Source of the DNA: Chitinophaga terrae (ex Kim and Jung 2007)
GTDB taxonomy: Bacteria; Bacteroidota; Bacteroidia; Chitinophagales; Chitinophagaceae
NCBI RefSeq assembly: GCF_900107795.1
Contig: NZ_FNRL01000030.1
Coordinates: forward strand, 1-64,000
DNA length: 64,000 nucleotides
Direction of reading: 5' to 3'
Of the stretch, positions 42,570 to 52,900 are shown in pieces (position 1 is the first letter of the stretch; every line of letters starts with the position of its first letter). Position numbers and translations under genes: made by a program. Below the pieces are notes generated by a model. That model had not been told where the DNA came from. It saw only the letters and a list, made by a program, of their open reading frames with translations, and ran no database searches.

Positions 42570-43706
42570 TTATAAAGCGGTTTCATACAGTGCCCGGAAA
42601 TGGTCCCTGCTCACCGGTTTGGGGTTGTTGGGGTGAGCGAAATCTGCATATGCCAGGTCTGCCAGCGTATCCAGGTGTTCCGGCTGTACGCCGATGTCTT
42701 TTAACCTGTGAGGAATACCGATCTTGCTGTTCAGGTCAAATAAATACTGTACCACTGCTTCTCCCGTTTCTTCTTTCAGTTCCAGCGTTCTGGCTATTCT
42801 CCTGAATTTGTCTTCAAACCCTTCTATATTAAACTGCATGCCGTAAGGAATATTAACGGCATTGGCTAAACCGTGATGGGTGTCGAGCAGGGACGATAAC
42901 GGATGCGCCAGTGAATGCACCACTCCCAGGCCTTTCTGGAATGCTATGGCCCCCATCATGGAAGCCATCAGCATTTTGCTGCGGCTTTCGATGGTTGGCT
43001 GGTTCGTAGCTTCCACGATCGCATCTTTGATCAGCGACATGCCTTCCAGCGCAATACCATCGCAAAGCGGGTGAGGATTCTTGGCCAGGAATGCTTCCAT
43101 GTTGTGGGTCAGTGCATCCATGCCTGTAGCCGCCGTAATAAAAGGAGGAAGTTCCATGGTGAGCATCGGATCAGCAAACACGATGCTGGCCATCAGTTTG
43201 GGAGAGAATAATATTTTCTTCTGATGAGTGACATCGTCGGCAATAATAGCGCTTCGTCCAACTTCACTGCCTGTACCTGAGGTTGTAGGAACGGTAATGA
43301 ATGGAGGTACATCATTGGTTACATAAACATCGCCGCCTACCAGGTCGTCGTATTTGAAGAGATCTTCCCTGTGGTTTACCCGTAAGGCAATGGCCCTGGC
43401 CACATCTATCGCCGCGCCGCCGCCTATGCCAATGATACTGTCACGGCCGGTATCATCCCATTGTTCACATCCTTTGTATACATCGCTTTTAACAGGATTT
43501 TTGTGAATGTCTGAAAACACGGCTACAGAAATATTTTTCTTCTCCAGGTCATCAACGATGGCTTTAAAGAAAGGAAGGGTAGCTACTGTAGGGTCTGTCA
43601 CTATCAGCGGTTTTTGCAGTCCCTTCTGTTGCAGATAAGCCGGTAACTCGTTAATGGCGCCAACGCCAAAACGGATAGTGGTCGGAAAATTATACTGGAA
43701 TACCAT
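42570..43706 (-). CDS. iron-containing alcohol dehydrogenase
   Basis: This 378-residue group III alcohol dehydrogenase has the NAD-binding GGGAAIDVARAIA and TVPTTSGTGSEVG motifs. The metal-binding set is spread over ATGMDALTHNMEAFL, VVHSLAHPLSSLLDTHHGLANA and a later His. Fe-ADHs oxidise primary alcohols to aldehydes. Its presence where polyamine operons carry an amine oxidase suggests the glutamylated substrate carries a hydroxyl, as in gamma-glutamyl-ethanolamide. It lies 12 bp upstream of the hydrolase gene. Confidence 0.92.
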   Translation of the reverse strand: MVFQYNFPTTIRFGVGAINELPAYLQQKGLQKPLIVTDPTVATLPFFKAIVDDLEKKNISVAVFSDIHKNPVKSDVYKGCEQWDDTGRDSIIGIGGGAAIDVARAIALRVNHREDLFKYDDLVGGDVYVTNDVPPFITVPTTSGTGSEVGRSAIIADDVTHQKKILFSPKLMASIVFADPMLTMELPPFITAATGMDALTHNMEAFLAKNPHPLCDGIALEGMSLIKDAIVEATNQPTIESRSKMLMASMMGAIAFQKGLGVVHSLAHPLSSLLDTHHGLANAVNIPYGMQFNIEGFEDKFRRIARTLELKEETGEAVVQYLFDLNSKIGIPHRLKDIGVQPEHLDTLADLAYADFAHPNNPKPVSRDHFRALYETAL

Positions 43707-43709
43707 AGA

Positions 43710-45068
43710 TCAGATGATTTCAAAATATCTTTTAAGTTCCCAATCGGTTACTGCTTTTGCATACTGTCGCCATTCCCATTCTCTTGTTTGAGTGAAGTGC
43801 GTCACAAATGCTTCTCCGAAAAGCTCTTTGGCCAGGCCGGATGTTTTCATTTGCTGCGTGGCGGCTTGCAAGGTTTGCGGCAACACGCCGTTGGAAGTGT
43901 CTTTATAGCCGTTTCCTATTGTATGTGCTTTATCGAGTGGCATTTTATTCTTCACTCCATATAATCCCGCTGCCAGGCAGGCTGCCATAGCAAGATAAGG
44001 ATTGGTATCCGAGCCCACAACCCTTGTTTCCAGGCGGGTAGCTTTGCTGCCGCAGGGCAACGAGCGGAGGGCAACTGTGCGGTTGTCTATCCCCCAGGTG
44101 AGGTTAGTAGGCGCCCAGGCTCCTTCTACCAGTCGTTTATAACTATTGACGGTAGGCGCGATCATAGGCAGGATATGAGGAAGACAATATAACTGACCTG
44201 CTATATAGCTTCTCATTACTTCGCTCATTGTATGCGGATCGTCAGCCGAATAGAACAGGTTATGTTCTGAATTTTTATCCCATAAACTCTGGTGTACATG
44301 GCCGCTGCAACCCGGGAGATTTTCGCTTATCTTAGCCATGAAAGTGGCCATGATGCCATGTTTATAAGCAATCTCCTTTACCGCCGTTTTAAACAGGAGC
44401 GCCTGGTCGGCCGCCTGCAATATACCCGCGTATTTGATCGCCGCTTCATACACGCCCGGACCTGTTTCTGTATGCAACCCTTCTACCGGTATATCAAATT
44501 TTACCAGCCATTCGAACAGGTTGCTCATAAACTCATTTTTTAACGCGCTGCGAAGAATGGAATATCCAAACATCCCGGGAGTAATGGGAGCAAGGTCCCT
44601 GTAGTTTTTCTGCTGTGCAGAATCCGGCGTTTCAGTGAAATTGAACCATTCGAACTCCTGTGAAAAATAAGGCGTATACCCGCTGTCTGTTGCCTCGGCA
44701 ATCACTTTCTTGAGGAGCTGCCGCGGACAGGCATGAACAGGTTCGTCTTTCTCTGTTACAAATTCTCCCAGAAAGAACGGCAGGTCGTTTTCCCAGGGGA
44801 TCTTGCGGAAAGTGTTGAGGTCGATCCGTACCAATGCATCAGGGTAGCCGGTATGCCAGCCGGTGAAATCTACATTGTCATATACCACATCTCCCACATC
44901 CCAACCCAGCGTAACATCACAGAACCCAAGCCGGCCCTGAACTACCGACCTGAATTTTTCTGCAGAGATATATTTTCCTCTCAATACGCCATCAATATCT
45001 GCGATCGCAATTTTCACCTTCCCGGCAGGGTGATGCTGAACATACGATAAAATATCAGGATGATTCAT
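43710..45068 (-). CDS. glutamine-synthetase-like gamma-glutamyl-amine ligase
   Basis: This 452-residue GS-fold enzyme is related to PuuA, IpuC and GlnA3/GlnA4, which join glutamate to an amine with ATP. N-terminal KIAIADIDGVLRGKYIS and the catalytic half (QEFEWFNF; GHVHQSLWD; MIAPTVNSYKRLVEGAWAPTNLTWGIDNRTVALR; ETRVVGSDTNPYLAMAACLAAGLYG) are present. The N-terminal domain differs from housekeeping GlnA, and the catabolic neighbours argue for amine activation rather than ammonia assimilation. It lies 3 bp from the alcohol dehydrogenase gene and overlaps the permease stop by 4 bp. Confidence 0.92.
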   Translation of the reverse strand: MNHPDILSYVQHHPAGKVKIAIADIDGVLRGKYISAEKFRSVVQGRLGFCDVTLGWDVGDVVYDNVDFTGWHTGYPDALVRIDLNTFRKIPWENDLPFFLGEFVTEKDEPVHACPRQLLKKVIAEATDSGYTPYFSQEFEWFNFTETPDSAQQKNYRDLAPITPGMFGYSILRSALKNEFMSNLFEWLVKFDIPVEGLHTETGPGVYEAAIKYAGILQAADQALLFKTAVKEIAYKHGIMATFMAKISENLPGCSGHVHQSLWDKNSEHNLFYSADDPHTMSEVMRSYIAGQLYCLPHILPMIAPTVNSYKRLVEGAWAPTNLTWGIDNRTVALRSLPCGSKATRLETRVVGSDTNPYLAMAACLAAGLYGVKNKMPLDKAHTIGNGYKDTSNGVLPQTLQAATQQMKTSGLAKELFGEAFVTHFTQTREWEWRQYAKAVTDWELKRYFEII

Positions 45069-46381
45069 ACTTGGCCAGGTTTAATAATGAGATATAATAG
45101 AAAACTGATTAGTAGTATGGAGAAATAAATGATGCCTAAGTAAAGATTGAAGATAAACATCGCCACAATGGAAATGATCGCGATACCGAGTGCCAACAGG
45201 GGGAAAAGCGGGTATAGCGCCACCCTGAAAGGACGGTGCAGGCCGGGTTCTTTCTTTCTTAACAACAACAACGAGATCATGGAAAATATGTACAACGTGA
45301 GCGCCCCGAAAACAGACAGGATGATGATCTCCGCAGTTTTCCCGGACAACAGCGCCAGGATGCCTATAACCATGTTGGCGGCCAAAGCGTTGGCCGGCGT
45401 ATGAAAGCGGGGAGAGATCCTGCCTAAAACAGCGGGCAGGTTTTGTACCCTTCCCATTTCATAGGTAGATCTGCCGGCGGCCAGTATAAGTCCGTGGAAG
45501 GATGCAACAAGCCCGAACAGGCCAACAGTGATCAACAGGTGATACATAGGATGATCCGGCCCTGTTACCCTGGCCAGGGCCAGTGGGAGGGGAGAGTCGG
45601 AAGTTTCGCCGCTGCTTCCGTTCTTGTATACGATGGTCTCCCATCCGGCTATCCCGGTTGCCGATACAAAGATCAGTATACATAATATGGCCAGCGTAAA
45701 TATGGCCCATCCAAATCCTTTGCTGATGTCTTTCTGCGGGTTCTTTGTTTCTTCCGCCACATTGGCAATTCCTTCTATCCCTAAAAAGAACCAGATGGCA
45801 AAAGGAATAGCAGCAAAGGCCCCCTGCCAGCCGTTGGGTAATGCATGATGAGTAAGGTTCTCTGCTTTAAAGGAAGGAAGGGTGAGACCTGAAAACAACA
45901 GCAATTCCCCTACGGCCAGTATCGTTACGATCACTTCAAAACTGGCAGCGGCTTTTACGCCATAGATATTCAGTCCGGTAAAAATGAGATAGATAAAGAT
46001 TGCGCTGCCCAGGATAGGCACCTGTGGCATGAATGCATTGAAATAAGCGCCAATTGCAAATGCAATGGCTGGAGGGGCAAGAATGAATTCCACTACCTGG
46101 GCAATACCGGCAATAAAGCCCCAGTTGCGACCCATTGCCTTGCCTGCATAATCGAACACGCCGCCTGCCTTGGGGATAGCGCAGGCCAGTTCTGCATAAC
46201 TGAAAGTAAAGGTGATGTACATGATCATGATCACCAGCGTAGCAAGGGCCATACCTCCCGTACCACCCTTTTCCAAACCCAGATTCCATCCAAAATACAT
46301 TCCTGAAATAACGTATCCTACTCCAAGTCCCCACAACATAAACGGAGTAAGTGTCTTCTTCAAGCTCTTGTTTTGTGTCAT
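45065..46381 (-). CDS. APC-family permease, probably for ethanolamine
   Basis: This twelve-helix inner-membrane transporter opens the operon. I choose the start at MTQNKSLKKTLTPFMLWGLGVGY, giving 438 residues; the frame is open further upstream, but that stretch lacks family features. The N-terminal GVGYVISGMYFGWNLGLEKGGTGG and YAELACAIPKAGGVFDYAGKAMG match APC permeases of the ethanolamine (Eat) group rather than general amino-acid permeases. Its stop overlaps the ligase start, so import and activation are translated together. Control presumably lies in the 120-bp gap shared with the divergent GH9 gene; no regulator gene is adjacent. Confidence 0.9.
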   Translation of the reverse strand: MTQNKSLKKTLTPFMLWGLGVGYVISGMYFGWNLGLEKGGTGGMALATLVIMIMYITFTFSYAELACAIPKAGGVFDYAGKAMGRNWGFIAGIAQVVEFILAPPAIAFAIGAYFNAFMPQVPILGSAIFIYLIFTGLNIYGVKAAASFEVIVTILAVGELLLFSGLTLPSFKAENLTHHALPNGWQGAFAAIPFAIWFFLGIEGIANVAEETKNPQKDISKGFGWAIFTLAILCILIFVSATGIAGWETIVYKNGSSGETSDSPLPLALARVTGPDHPMYHLLITVGLFGLVASFHGLILAAGRSTYEMGRVQNLPAVLGRISPRFHTPANALAANMVIGILALLSGKTAEIIILSVFGALTLYIFSMISLLLLRKKEPGLHRPFRVALYPLFPLLALGIAIISIVAMFIFNLYLGIIYFSILLISFLLYLIIKPGQV

Positions 46382-46504
46382 CTGAAAAGATCTAATGAGT
46401 GTTACCGTAATATAACATAAAAAAGTTGCTTTTAATAGTATCGCAGGTATTCTGTATCCACGAAAAAATGCGCTACCTTGTCCGATGGCTTTAAACAAAC
46501 AGTT

Positions 46505-48244
46505 ATGTCAATTTATCGACTCATCGCTTTTAGTTTATTTTACCTGTTAACCGCCAGTAGTAGAGCAAGCGCAGAGAGCGAGATTATGTTAAACCAGACG
46601 GGCTTTTATCCTTATGCCCCTAAATTCGCTGTGGTAGCGGGTCCTGTAACTGCTGCCAGTTTTTACCTGTTAAATGAAGCAAAGGATACCGTTTTTACAG
46701 GGAAGCTGGGAGCAGAACAACATTCTTCCAATTCAAACCTGGTTACCAGGCTGATTGATTTTTCAGCGTTCTCTGATACCGGTACTTACCGGCTCGCGGT
46801 GCCGGGCGCCGTTACCTCTTATCCTTTTTACATCAGGCCGGCTGTGATGAATGCTGTAGCTATTGCAGTGCTGAAAGGATACTATTACCAGCGGGCTTCC
46901 ATGCCCCTGCTGCCCGCCTATGCAGGCAAATGGGCGCGTGCTGCCGGGCATCCGGATGCCGACGTGACCATCCATCCCAACGCTGCTGACCAGTTCAGGC
47001 CCGCCGGTACTAAAATCCCAACTCCTCTTGGCTGGTACGACGCCGGCGATTACAATAAATACATCGTCAACTCCGGTATCACCATGGGCACACTGTTAGG
47101 GGCCTACGAAGATTTTCCTGAATACTTTAACCATCTTTCTACTAATATTCCTGAAAGCGGCAACCAGGTTCCCGACCTGCTCAATGAAGCGATCTATAAC
47201 CTGCGCTGGATGCTGACCATGCAGGATGCCAACGATGGAGGCGTATATCACAAATGCACCAACGCCGGTTTCGATAACATGGTAATGCCCGATAAAGCCA
47301 GGGCTACCCGTTACGTAGTACAAAAGAGCACGGCAGCAGCGCTCGATTTTGCCGCCGTTACTGCGCAGGCTTCCAGGGTATTGAAACCTTTTTTACCCGC
47401 CCTGGCCGACAGCTGCCTGAAGGCTTCCCGGAAAGCATGGAAATGGGCCGAAGGACATCCCGGGGTACCTTATAACCAGGATAGCATCAACAAGCTATAC
47501 AGCCCCGCTATCTCTACCGGTACATATGGCGATAACCGCTTCCATGACGAATGGGTATGGGCTGCAGCCGAGCTTTATTCCACAACTGGAGATGCGGCAT
47601 TCCTGCGGGCATTCGAAGCCTATTTACCCAATACCGTACAATTGCCTAACTGGGGCAACGTCGCTATGCTGGGCTATTATACCATGTTGCGCAAAGATCG
47701 GTCATCTTCTTTGTCGACCCGCCTGCAGGAAGATGTGTTAAAACTGGCCACGCATTACCTGGATTTTTACTCTGCTTTTCATACGGTAATGGGGCAGTCG
47801 GTGCGTGATTTTACCTGGGGAAGCAACGATGTGGCAGCGCACCAGGGGATGTTGCTGTTATTTGCTTACCGCCTCACCCGCGACAAACGGTATGTGAACA
47901 GGGCATTGGAAAACCTGGATTATATTTTAGGAAGAAATGCGACGGGATATTCGTTCGTAACAGGGTATGGAAGCAAAACACCTATGTTCCCTCATCACCG
48001 GCCATCGGCAGCCGACGGGATTGCCGAACCGGTTCCCGGCCTGGTGGCAGGGGGGCCTAACCCCGGGATGCAGGATAAATGCAAATATGAATTTACAGAT
48101 CCTGAAAGAGCTTATACAGATCAAACGGCTTCTTATGCCTCTAATGAAATAGCCATTAACTGGAATGCGCCGTTGGTGTATTTGGCTAATGGAATAGAAG
48201 CGCTGCAACAAGAAGCAGGTTATGTGAAAACGCCCGTTAAGTAA
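46505..48244 (+). CDS. secreted glycoside hydrolase family 9 (endoglucanase type)
   Basis: The likely start is MSIYRLIAFSLFYLLTASS, giving 579 residues with a Sec signal (about 1-23). The frame is open nine codons further upstream. An N-terminal Ig-like CelD_N domain (about 25-105; IMLNQTGFYPYAPKFAVV) precedes the (alpha/alpha)6 GH9 catalytic domain. Catalytic-site signatures are present: GWYDAGDYNKYIVNSG with the two aspartates, HHRPSAAD, and a C-terminal YASNEIAINWNAPLVYLANGIEAL with the acid Glu. GH9 enzymes cleave beta-1,4-glucans. It is not in an operon with a SusCD pair; the neighbouring pair is convergent. Confidence 0.93.
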   Translation: MSIYRLIAFSLFYLLTASSRASAESEIMLNQTGFYPYAPKFAVVAGPVTAASFYLLNEAKDTVFTGKLGAEQHSSNSNLVTRLIDFSAFSDTGTYRLAVPGAVTSYPFYIRPAVMNAVAIAVLKGYYYQRASMPLLPAYAGKWARAAGHPDADVTIHPNAADQFRPAGTKIPTPLGWYDAGDYNKYIVNSGITMGTLLGAYEDFPEYFNHLSTNIPESGNQVPDLLNEAIYNLRWMLTMQDANDGGVYHKCTNAGFDNMVMPDKARATRYVVQKSTAAALDFAAVTAQASRVLKPFLPALADSCLKASRKAWKWAEGHPGVPYNQDSINKLYSPAISTGTYGDNRFHDEWVWAAAELYSTTGDAAFLRAFEAYLPNTVQLPNWGNVAMLGYYTMLRKDRSSSLSTRLQEDVLKLATHYLDFYSAFHTVMGQSVRDFTWGSNDVAAHQGMLLLFAYRLTRDKRYVNRALENLDYILGRNATGYSFVTGYGSKTPMFPHHRPSAADGIAEPVPGLVAGGPNPGMQDKCKYEFTDPERAYTDQTASYASNEIAINWNAPLVYLANGIEALQQEAGYVKTPVK

Positions 48245-48261
48245 ATACTCAACGGGCGTTT
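48228..48261. terminator. hairpin at the end of the GH9 gene
   Basis: AAACGCCCGTT (48228-48238) pairs perfectly with AACGGGCGTTT (48251-48261). The stem overlaps the GH9 stop codon and lies 20 bp before the convergent SusD stop. T-runs are weak. Confidence 0.55.
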
Positions 48262-48281
48262 GAAAGATTCACTATTCTAAA

Positions 48282-49910
48282 CTATTTATTTATTCCGGTA
48301 TCCCACCATAAGCGGGTGCCTCCTTCATCTTTATTTCCAAGCAATTTCACTCCCTCTGCCACCGTAGCCGGGTTGGTGCTGTATTCATTTTGCGGGAAAG
48401 GCAATCTCCTGATCTGGATCTTTGTATCGATAGTTCCGCCGCTCTTGTTCTCCACAACCGGGAACAGTTTAGGATAACCTGTTCTGCGGAACTCTGTCCA
48501 TGCTTCCTGTCCTTCAGGGAACATTGCCAGCCATTTCTGGGTGATGATACGTTCCAGTTTTTCCGGTTCAGCCGCCGATTCAGACCATTTGATAGTGATG
48601 GTAGATACCTTTTTGATATCGTTAACCGAATTCCGCGGATCTTTATAATCAGCCATCACGCTGTCTTTATTCGACAGGTAATCGCCTATCGGCACCTGCC
48701 ATTGATTCATGGAGGCGGTCACTCCCTGCTCGTATAAACTTTGCACTGATCCGCCGGCATTAGCCCATCCTTTTAACGCGGCTTCCGCTCTCAGGAAGTA
48801 AACTTCTGCTGCCGTCATCAACTGAACCGGTGAATTCAGGTTGAATGCAGTCTTGCTCAGGAAAGAGTATTTGCCATAGTTGTCTTTTGATACTGCACTG
48901 CCGATACGGATACCCAGGTACTGGCCTGCTGACTTGTCGTCGGTTGACTTGCTCATGTATTTGGCAATACGCGGGTCATTATATCCTGTGAGATAAGATT
49001 GCAGGCTGGCATTGATATGTATATCTTCCCAGATAGTGGAAATGAATACCAGCGGATTGGTGAATCCTTGTCCAACCTTTACATTCATATTATCTGCGTT
49101 ATCAGTGATCACGCCGCCGTTGGCCGGATTCAGCGCAATTTCTGCTTCTGCCTTCGCTTTTTCCGGCGCTATATTCCTGATGTGCATCGCCAGGCGCAGG
49201 CGCAGCGAGTTACAGAATTTCAGCCATTGGGTAAAGTTGCCGTTGTATACTACGTCGAAATTGCCGAAGTTGAATGGCAGCGGTTTGGTATCTGCAATTT
49301 GCGCGCGCAGGTATTGCGCTGCGGTGTCCAGCTCCAGGAAGAAACGATTGTATATCTGCTCCTGGCTGTCGTAAGGCACGGTGGTTAAATTCAATCCTAC
49401 CTTGCTGTAAGGGATAGGACCATAGATATCAGTAACCCGGCTCATACCGGCTACTTTCACTATCAATGCAACGCCCCATACGGCAGGAAAGGTTTTTTCT
49501 ATTCCTGTTGCACGAAGTTTAAAAATAGGAGACATCACGCTGAGGTAACCCACTTTGAATGGCTCACCGTTCCATCCTGTTACCAGGCCGTAGTTAGTAT
49601 TGTTAACGCCGCTGGCAAAGTTGGTAGCCGTCATAAAATAACCGCTGTAACAGTCGGCATTCAGGTTCTGCTGTAACTGGAAAGAGTTCGGATCGCCGCC
49701 CCCGGAGAAGTTGTAGATCGCCATCTGGGCAGATTTCAGATAGAGGCCCAGCCCATTGAAATCCGGGCCTAACTGATCTGAAGAAACACCTGTGTTGTTG
49801 GTGTTGTACAACTCGAAATTTTTAGTACAAGCGATTAGAGAAGCGGATAAGATACCGGTTGCGACAAGCGCCCGGACACTAAAACCACGAAGTATATTAG
49901 ATAATTTCAT
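48282..49910 (-). CDS. SusD/RagB family nutrient-binding lipoprotein
   Basis: This 542-residue lipoprotein ends its signal with SLIACTKNFELYN (Cys at residue 28). The NTNNTGVSSDQL start and the C-terminal RIITQKWLAMFPEGQEAWTEFRRTGYPKLFPV are hallmarks of the SusD-like_2 subgroup. It is the last gene of a sigma-FecR-SusC-SusD run on the minus strand, 23 bp after SusC, and should cap that barrel. Ligand unknown. Confidence 0.94.
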   Translation of the reverse strand: MKLSNILRGFSVRALVATGILSASLIACTKNFELYNTNNTGVSSDQLGPDFNGLGLYLKSAQMAIYNFSGGGDPNSFQLQQNLNADCYSGYFMTATNFASGVNNTNYGLVTGWNGEPFKVGYLSVMSPIFKLRATGIEKTFPAVWGVALIVKVAGMSRVTDIYGPIPYSKVGLNLTTVPYDSQEQIYNRFFLELDTAAQYLRAQIADTKPLPFNFGNFDVVYNGNFTQWLKFCNSLRLRLAMHIRNIAPEKAKAEAEIALNPANGGVITDNADNMNVKVGQGFTNPLVFISTIWEDIHINASLQSYLTGYNDPRIAKYMSKSTDDKSAGQYLGIRIGSAVSKDNYGKYSFLSKTAFNLNSPVQLMTAAEVYFLRAEAALKGWANAGGSVQSLYEQGVTASMNQWQVPIGDYLSNKDSVMADYKDPRNSVNDIKKVSTITIKWSESAAEPEKLERIITQKWLAMFPEGQEAWTEFRRTGYPKLFPVVENKSGGTIDTKIQIRRLPFPQNEYSTNPATVAEGVKLLGNKDEGGTRLWWDTGINK

Positions 49911-49933
49911 TGTAATCAGTTTTCAGTGACAAA

Positions 49934-52900
49934 TTAGAAGGAAGCATTCAGTGTTAAACCATAACTGCGTGTAGCAGGCGGCATGAAAATGTCTACACCG
50001 CTTAAACCATTGCCTGTCGACATAGTTTGCTCCGGATCAAATGGCGCTTTCTTAGACAGGTACAAGAGGTTGCGGCCAGCCAGTGAAAGCTTTAATGTTT
50101 TAAAGAATTTGTCTTTTATCGGGAACATATAACCGATTGCCGCTTCACGCAACCTGATAGTGGTAGCGTCGTACAGGTAAGCAGAAGAAACGCCTTCGCG
50201 GCCGCCTACCACCGAATACCATTTCTGTGCATCCACTACGCTGACAGGATTGTTGTTCTCATCCACGCCGTTTACTTTTACTCCGCCTGCATTACGGGCA
50301 TCGGCAGAAGCCTGCGATACGCCATAGCTATCCATCATCGCCTGGGTGATAGAAACTACCTTGCCTCCGAACTTGCCGTCTAACAGGAAAGAGAAAGTGA
50401 AGTTCTTATAAGCGAAGTTGTTATTCCAACCTAACTGCCATCTTGTATTGGCGTTGCCTAAATAAACCATGTCTCCGCCTTGTTTTACCGGAGCTCCGTC
50501 TTTTATCAGCACTCTGCCCTGGTTATCTGTTGCCAGTACAGTACCATAGATGTCGCCGAACGAACCGCCCACTTTGAACTGGGAAGCGTAGTTAGCGCCT
50601 GACTGACCGCTGAGGGAGAAACGATCTACCTGGTCGCTCAATGATACGATAGTGTTCTTATTAGTGGCAAAGTTCAGACCTGTTGTCCAGCTAAGGTTCT
50701 TGTCTTTCAGTACATCATATCTCACCATGGCTTCCAGACCTTCGTTCTGGATATTACCGGCGTTGATGAAATAAGTGTTGTACAATGTTCCCTGCGGAGC
50801 CAGGATCTCCATGGTCTGGCCATGGGTATTGGTTTTATAATAAGTGAGGTCCACGTTTAACCTGCTCTGGAAGAAACGCCATTCGGTACCGAATTCCAGC
50901 GATTTTGTTTTTTCAGGTTTTAATAACTTGAATGGAATAGCGGTACTTACGATGATGTTTCCACCGGGGCCAATGGTGTTCTCAGCCGGGTTGCTCTGGT
51001 AAGGTAACGGAGAGTTTCCTACTTCGGCGTATGATCCGCGTACTTTGGCGAACGAGATGAAATCAGGCAGCTTGGCTACTTCGGTCAGTATCACGTTCAA
51101 GCCCGCAGACGGGTAGAAGTAAGACATGTTTGGCGTGAACGCCAGGGCAGAAGACCAGTCGTTGCGGGCTGTCAGATCCAGGAATAACCAGTTTTTGTAA
51201 GAGATATTCGCGCTGGCAAAAACAGATTGCCATTGCCCGTGTTTTTCAGGGCTGGTACCTGTATTATTGGCATTGATCTTTTGGAAGTTCTGCAGGGTGA
51301 AAACGTTCGGGATATATAATCCATCCTTGCCGGAGTTCATGAATATGCCCTGGGTTTTTATGTCCCTGATGCTACCGCCTATCAGGCCGGTGATCTGGAA
51401 ATCTTTTACCGGTATGTTGAAGTTGGCGATCAGGTCACCGTATTGTTGTGTAACGGTATTGTTGCTGAAATTATAGACGCCATTCGGGGAAGAAACTGCA
51501 TTCTGGGAACCTGCATAAACTTTCTGGTCGTAAGTATCGGTGATCCTGTCTATGCTTCCGCGGGCCTGTACATTGAACCATGAGTTTACATCGTATTTCA
51601 GGCTGGCGTTCAGCAATAACCGGTTACGGTCAAGCGAATTAGGGTTACGGTTGATGATCCACCAGGGGTTTTGCTGAACATCTTCATCAAATGCCCAGTT
51701 CTGGGTCATCAGGTAGTTCCTGCTCGGATCAGCCACTTCGAACTGGTTCTTATATACGCTGAGGTCTTTTCCTCGCGGGTACAGGTACAGACCAGTCAGT
51801 GGATTGAAATAGAACCCGGAGAGCGGCGTATTGTCAATTTTCTGGGTCATGTAGTTCACATCAGCGGAAGCTGTCAGCTTGTCGTTGAAGAGGTGACCTG
51901 TTTCTTTGAAGTTGATGTTATGTCTGCCCAGCTTATTTCCCGGCTCAATACCTCTTGCGCTGGTATTGGCATAAGAGAAATAGGTCTGTGCTTTTTCTGA
52001 ACCGGCTGAAAGGCTGATGGCGTTGGTGAAATTGGTACCTGTCTGGAAGAAGGAAGAGAGGTTGTCGGTTCCTCCGCTGATCTTATCGCCCCAGCTGGTA
52101 GTGGATCCGGGGGCCGTTTGGCCGTAACTGTTCTGGAATTTTGGTTTATATGCCGCCTGGCTTACGTTGAAACCGGAAGAGAGGCTAACCAGTGTTTTGC
52201 CTGCTTTACCGGATTTGGTGGTAACGATGATCACGCCGTTAGCGCCCTGGCTGCCATAAAGAGCGGCGGCGGAAGCGCCTTTCAGTACTGAAATGCTTTC
52301 GATGTCTTCAGGGTTCAGGTTGGAGATCGGGTCGCCTCCGTCGTAAGCCGTACTACCGCCATAAACGCTGGTAGGCTGGTTGGTGAGGTTGTTGTTCATC
52401 GGAACTCCATCGATCACATACAATGCCTGGTTGCTGTTCATGCCGGATTTATTACCGCGCAGGATCACTTTAGCCGATCCGCCCACGCCGGAAGAGCTGG
52501 AGCTGATGGTCAGACCCGCTACTTTACCATTGAGGGTGTTAATAAGGTTCGGATCTTTTGCTTTAGTGATCTCTAAACCATCAACCTGCTGGGTAGCATA
52601 AGTAATTGTCTTTTCAGAGCGTTTGATACCCAGTGCTGTTACCACAACGGCGCCTAACTGGCTGTCTTGCGGGGCCAGGGAAACAGTGATGTTCTTATCG
52701 TTGCCTACTGTCACCTGTTTGCTTTCGTAACCTACCATGCTGATGACCAGCACATCGCCGGGGTTGGCGTTGATGGAGAAGTTTCCTTTCTCATCGGTAA
52801 TGGTTCCTTTGCTGGTGCCTTTGATCTGTATAGATACGCCGGGAAGCAGCTCGCCAGCCGGGCTTTTAACCACGCCATGCACCGGGCTTACCTGCTGCAG

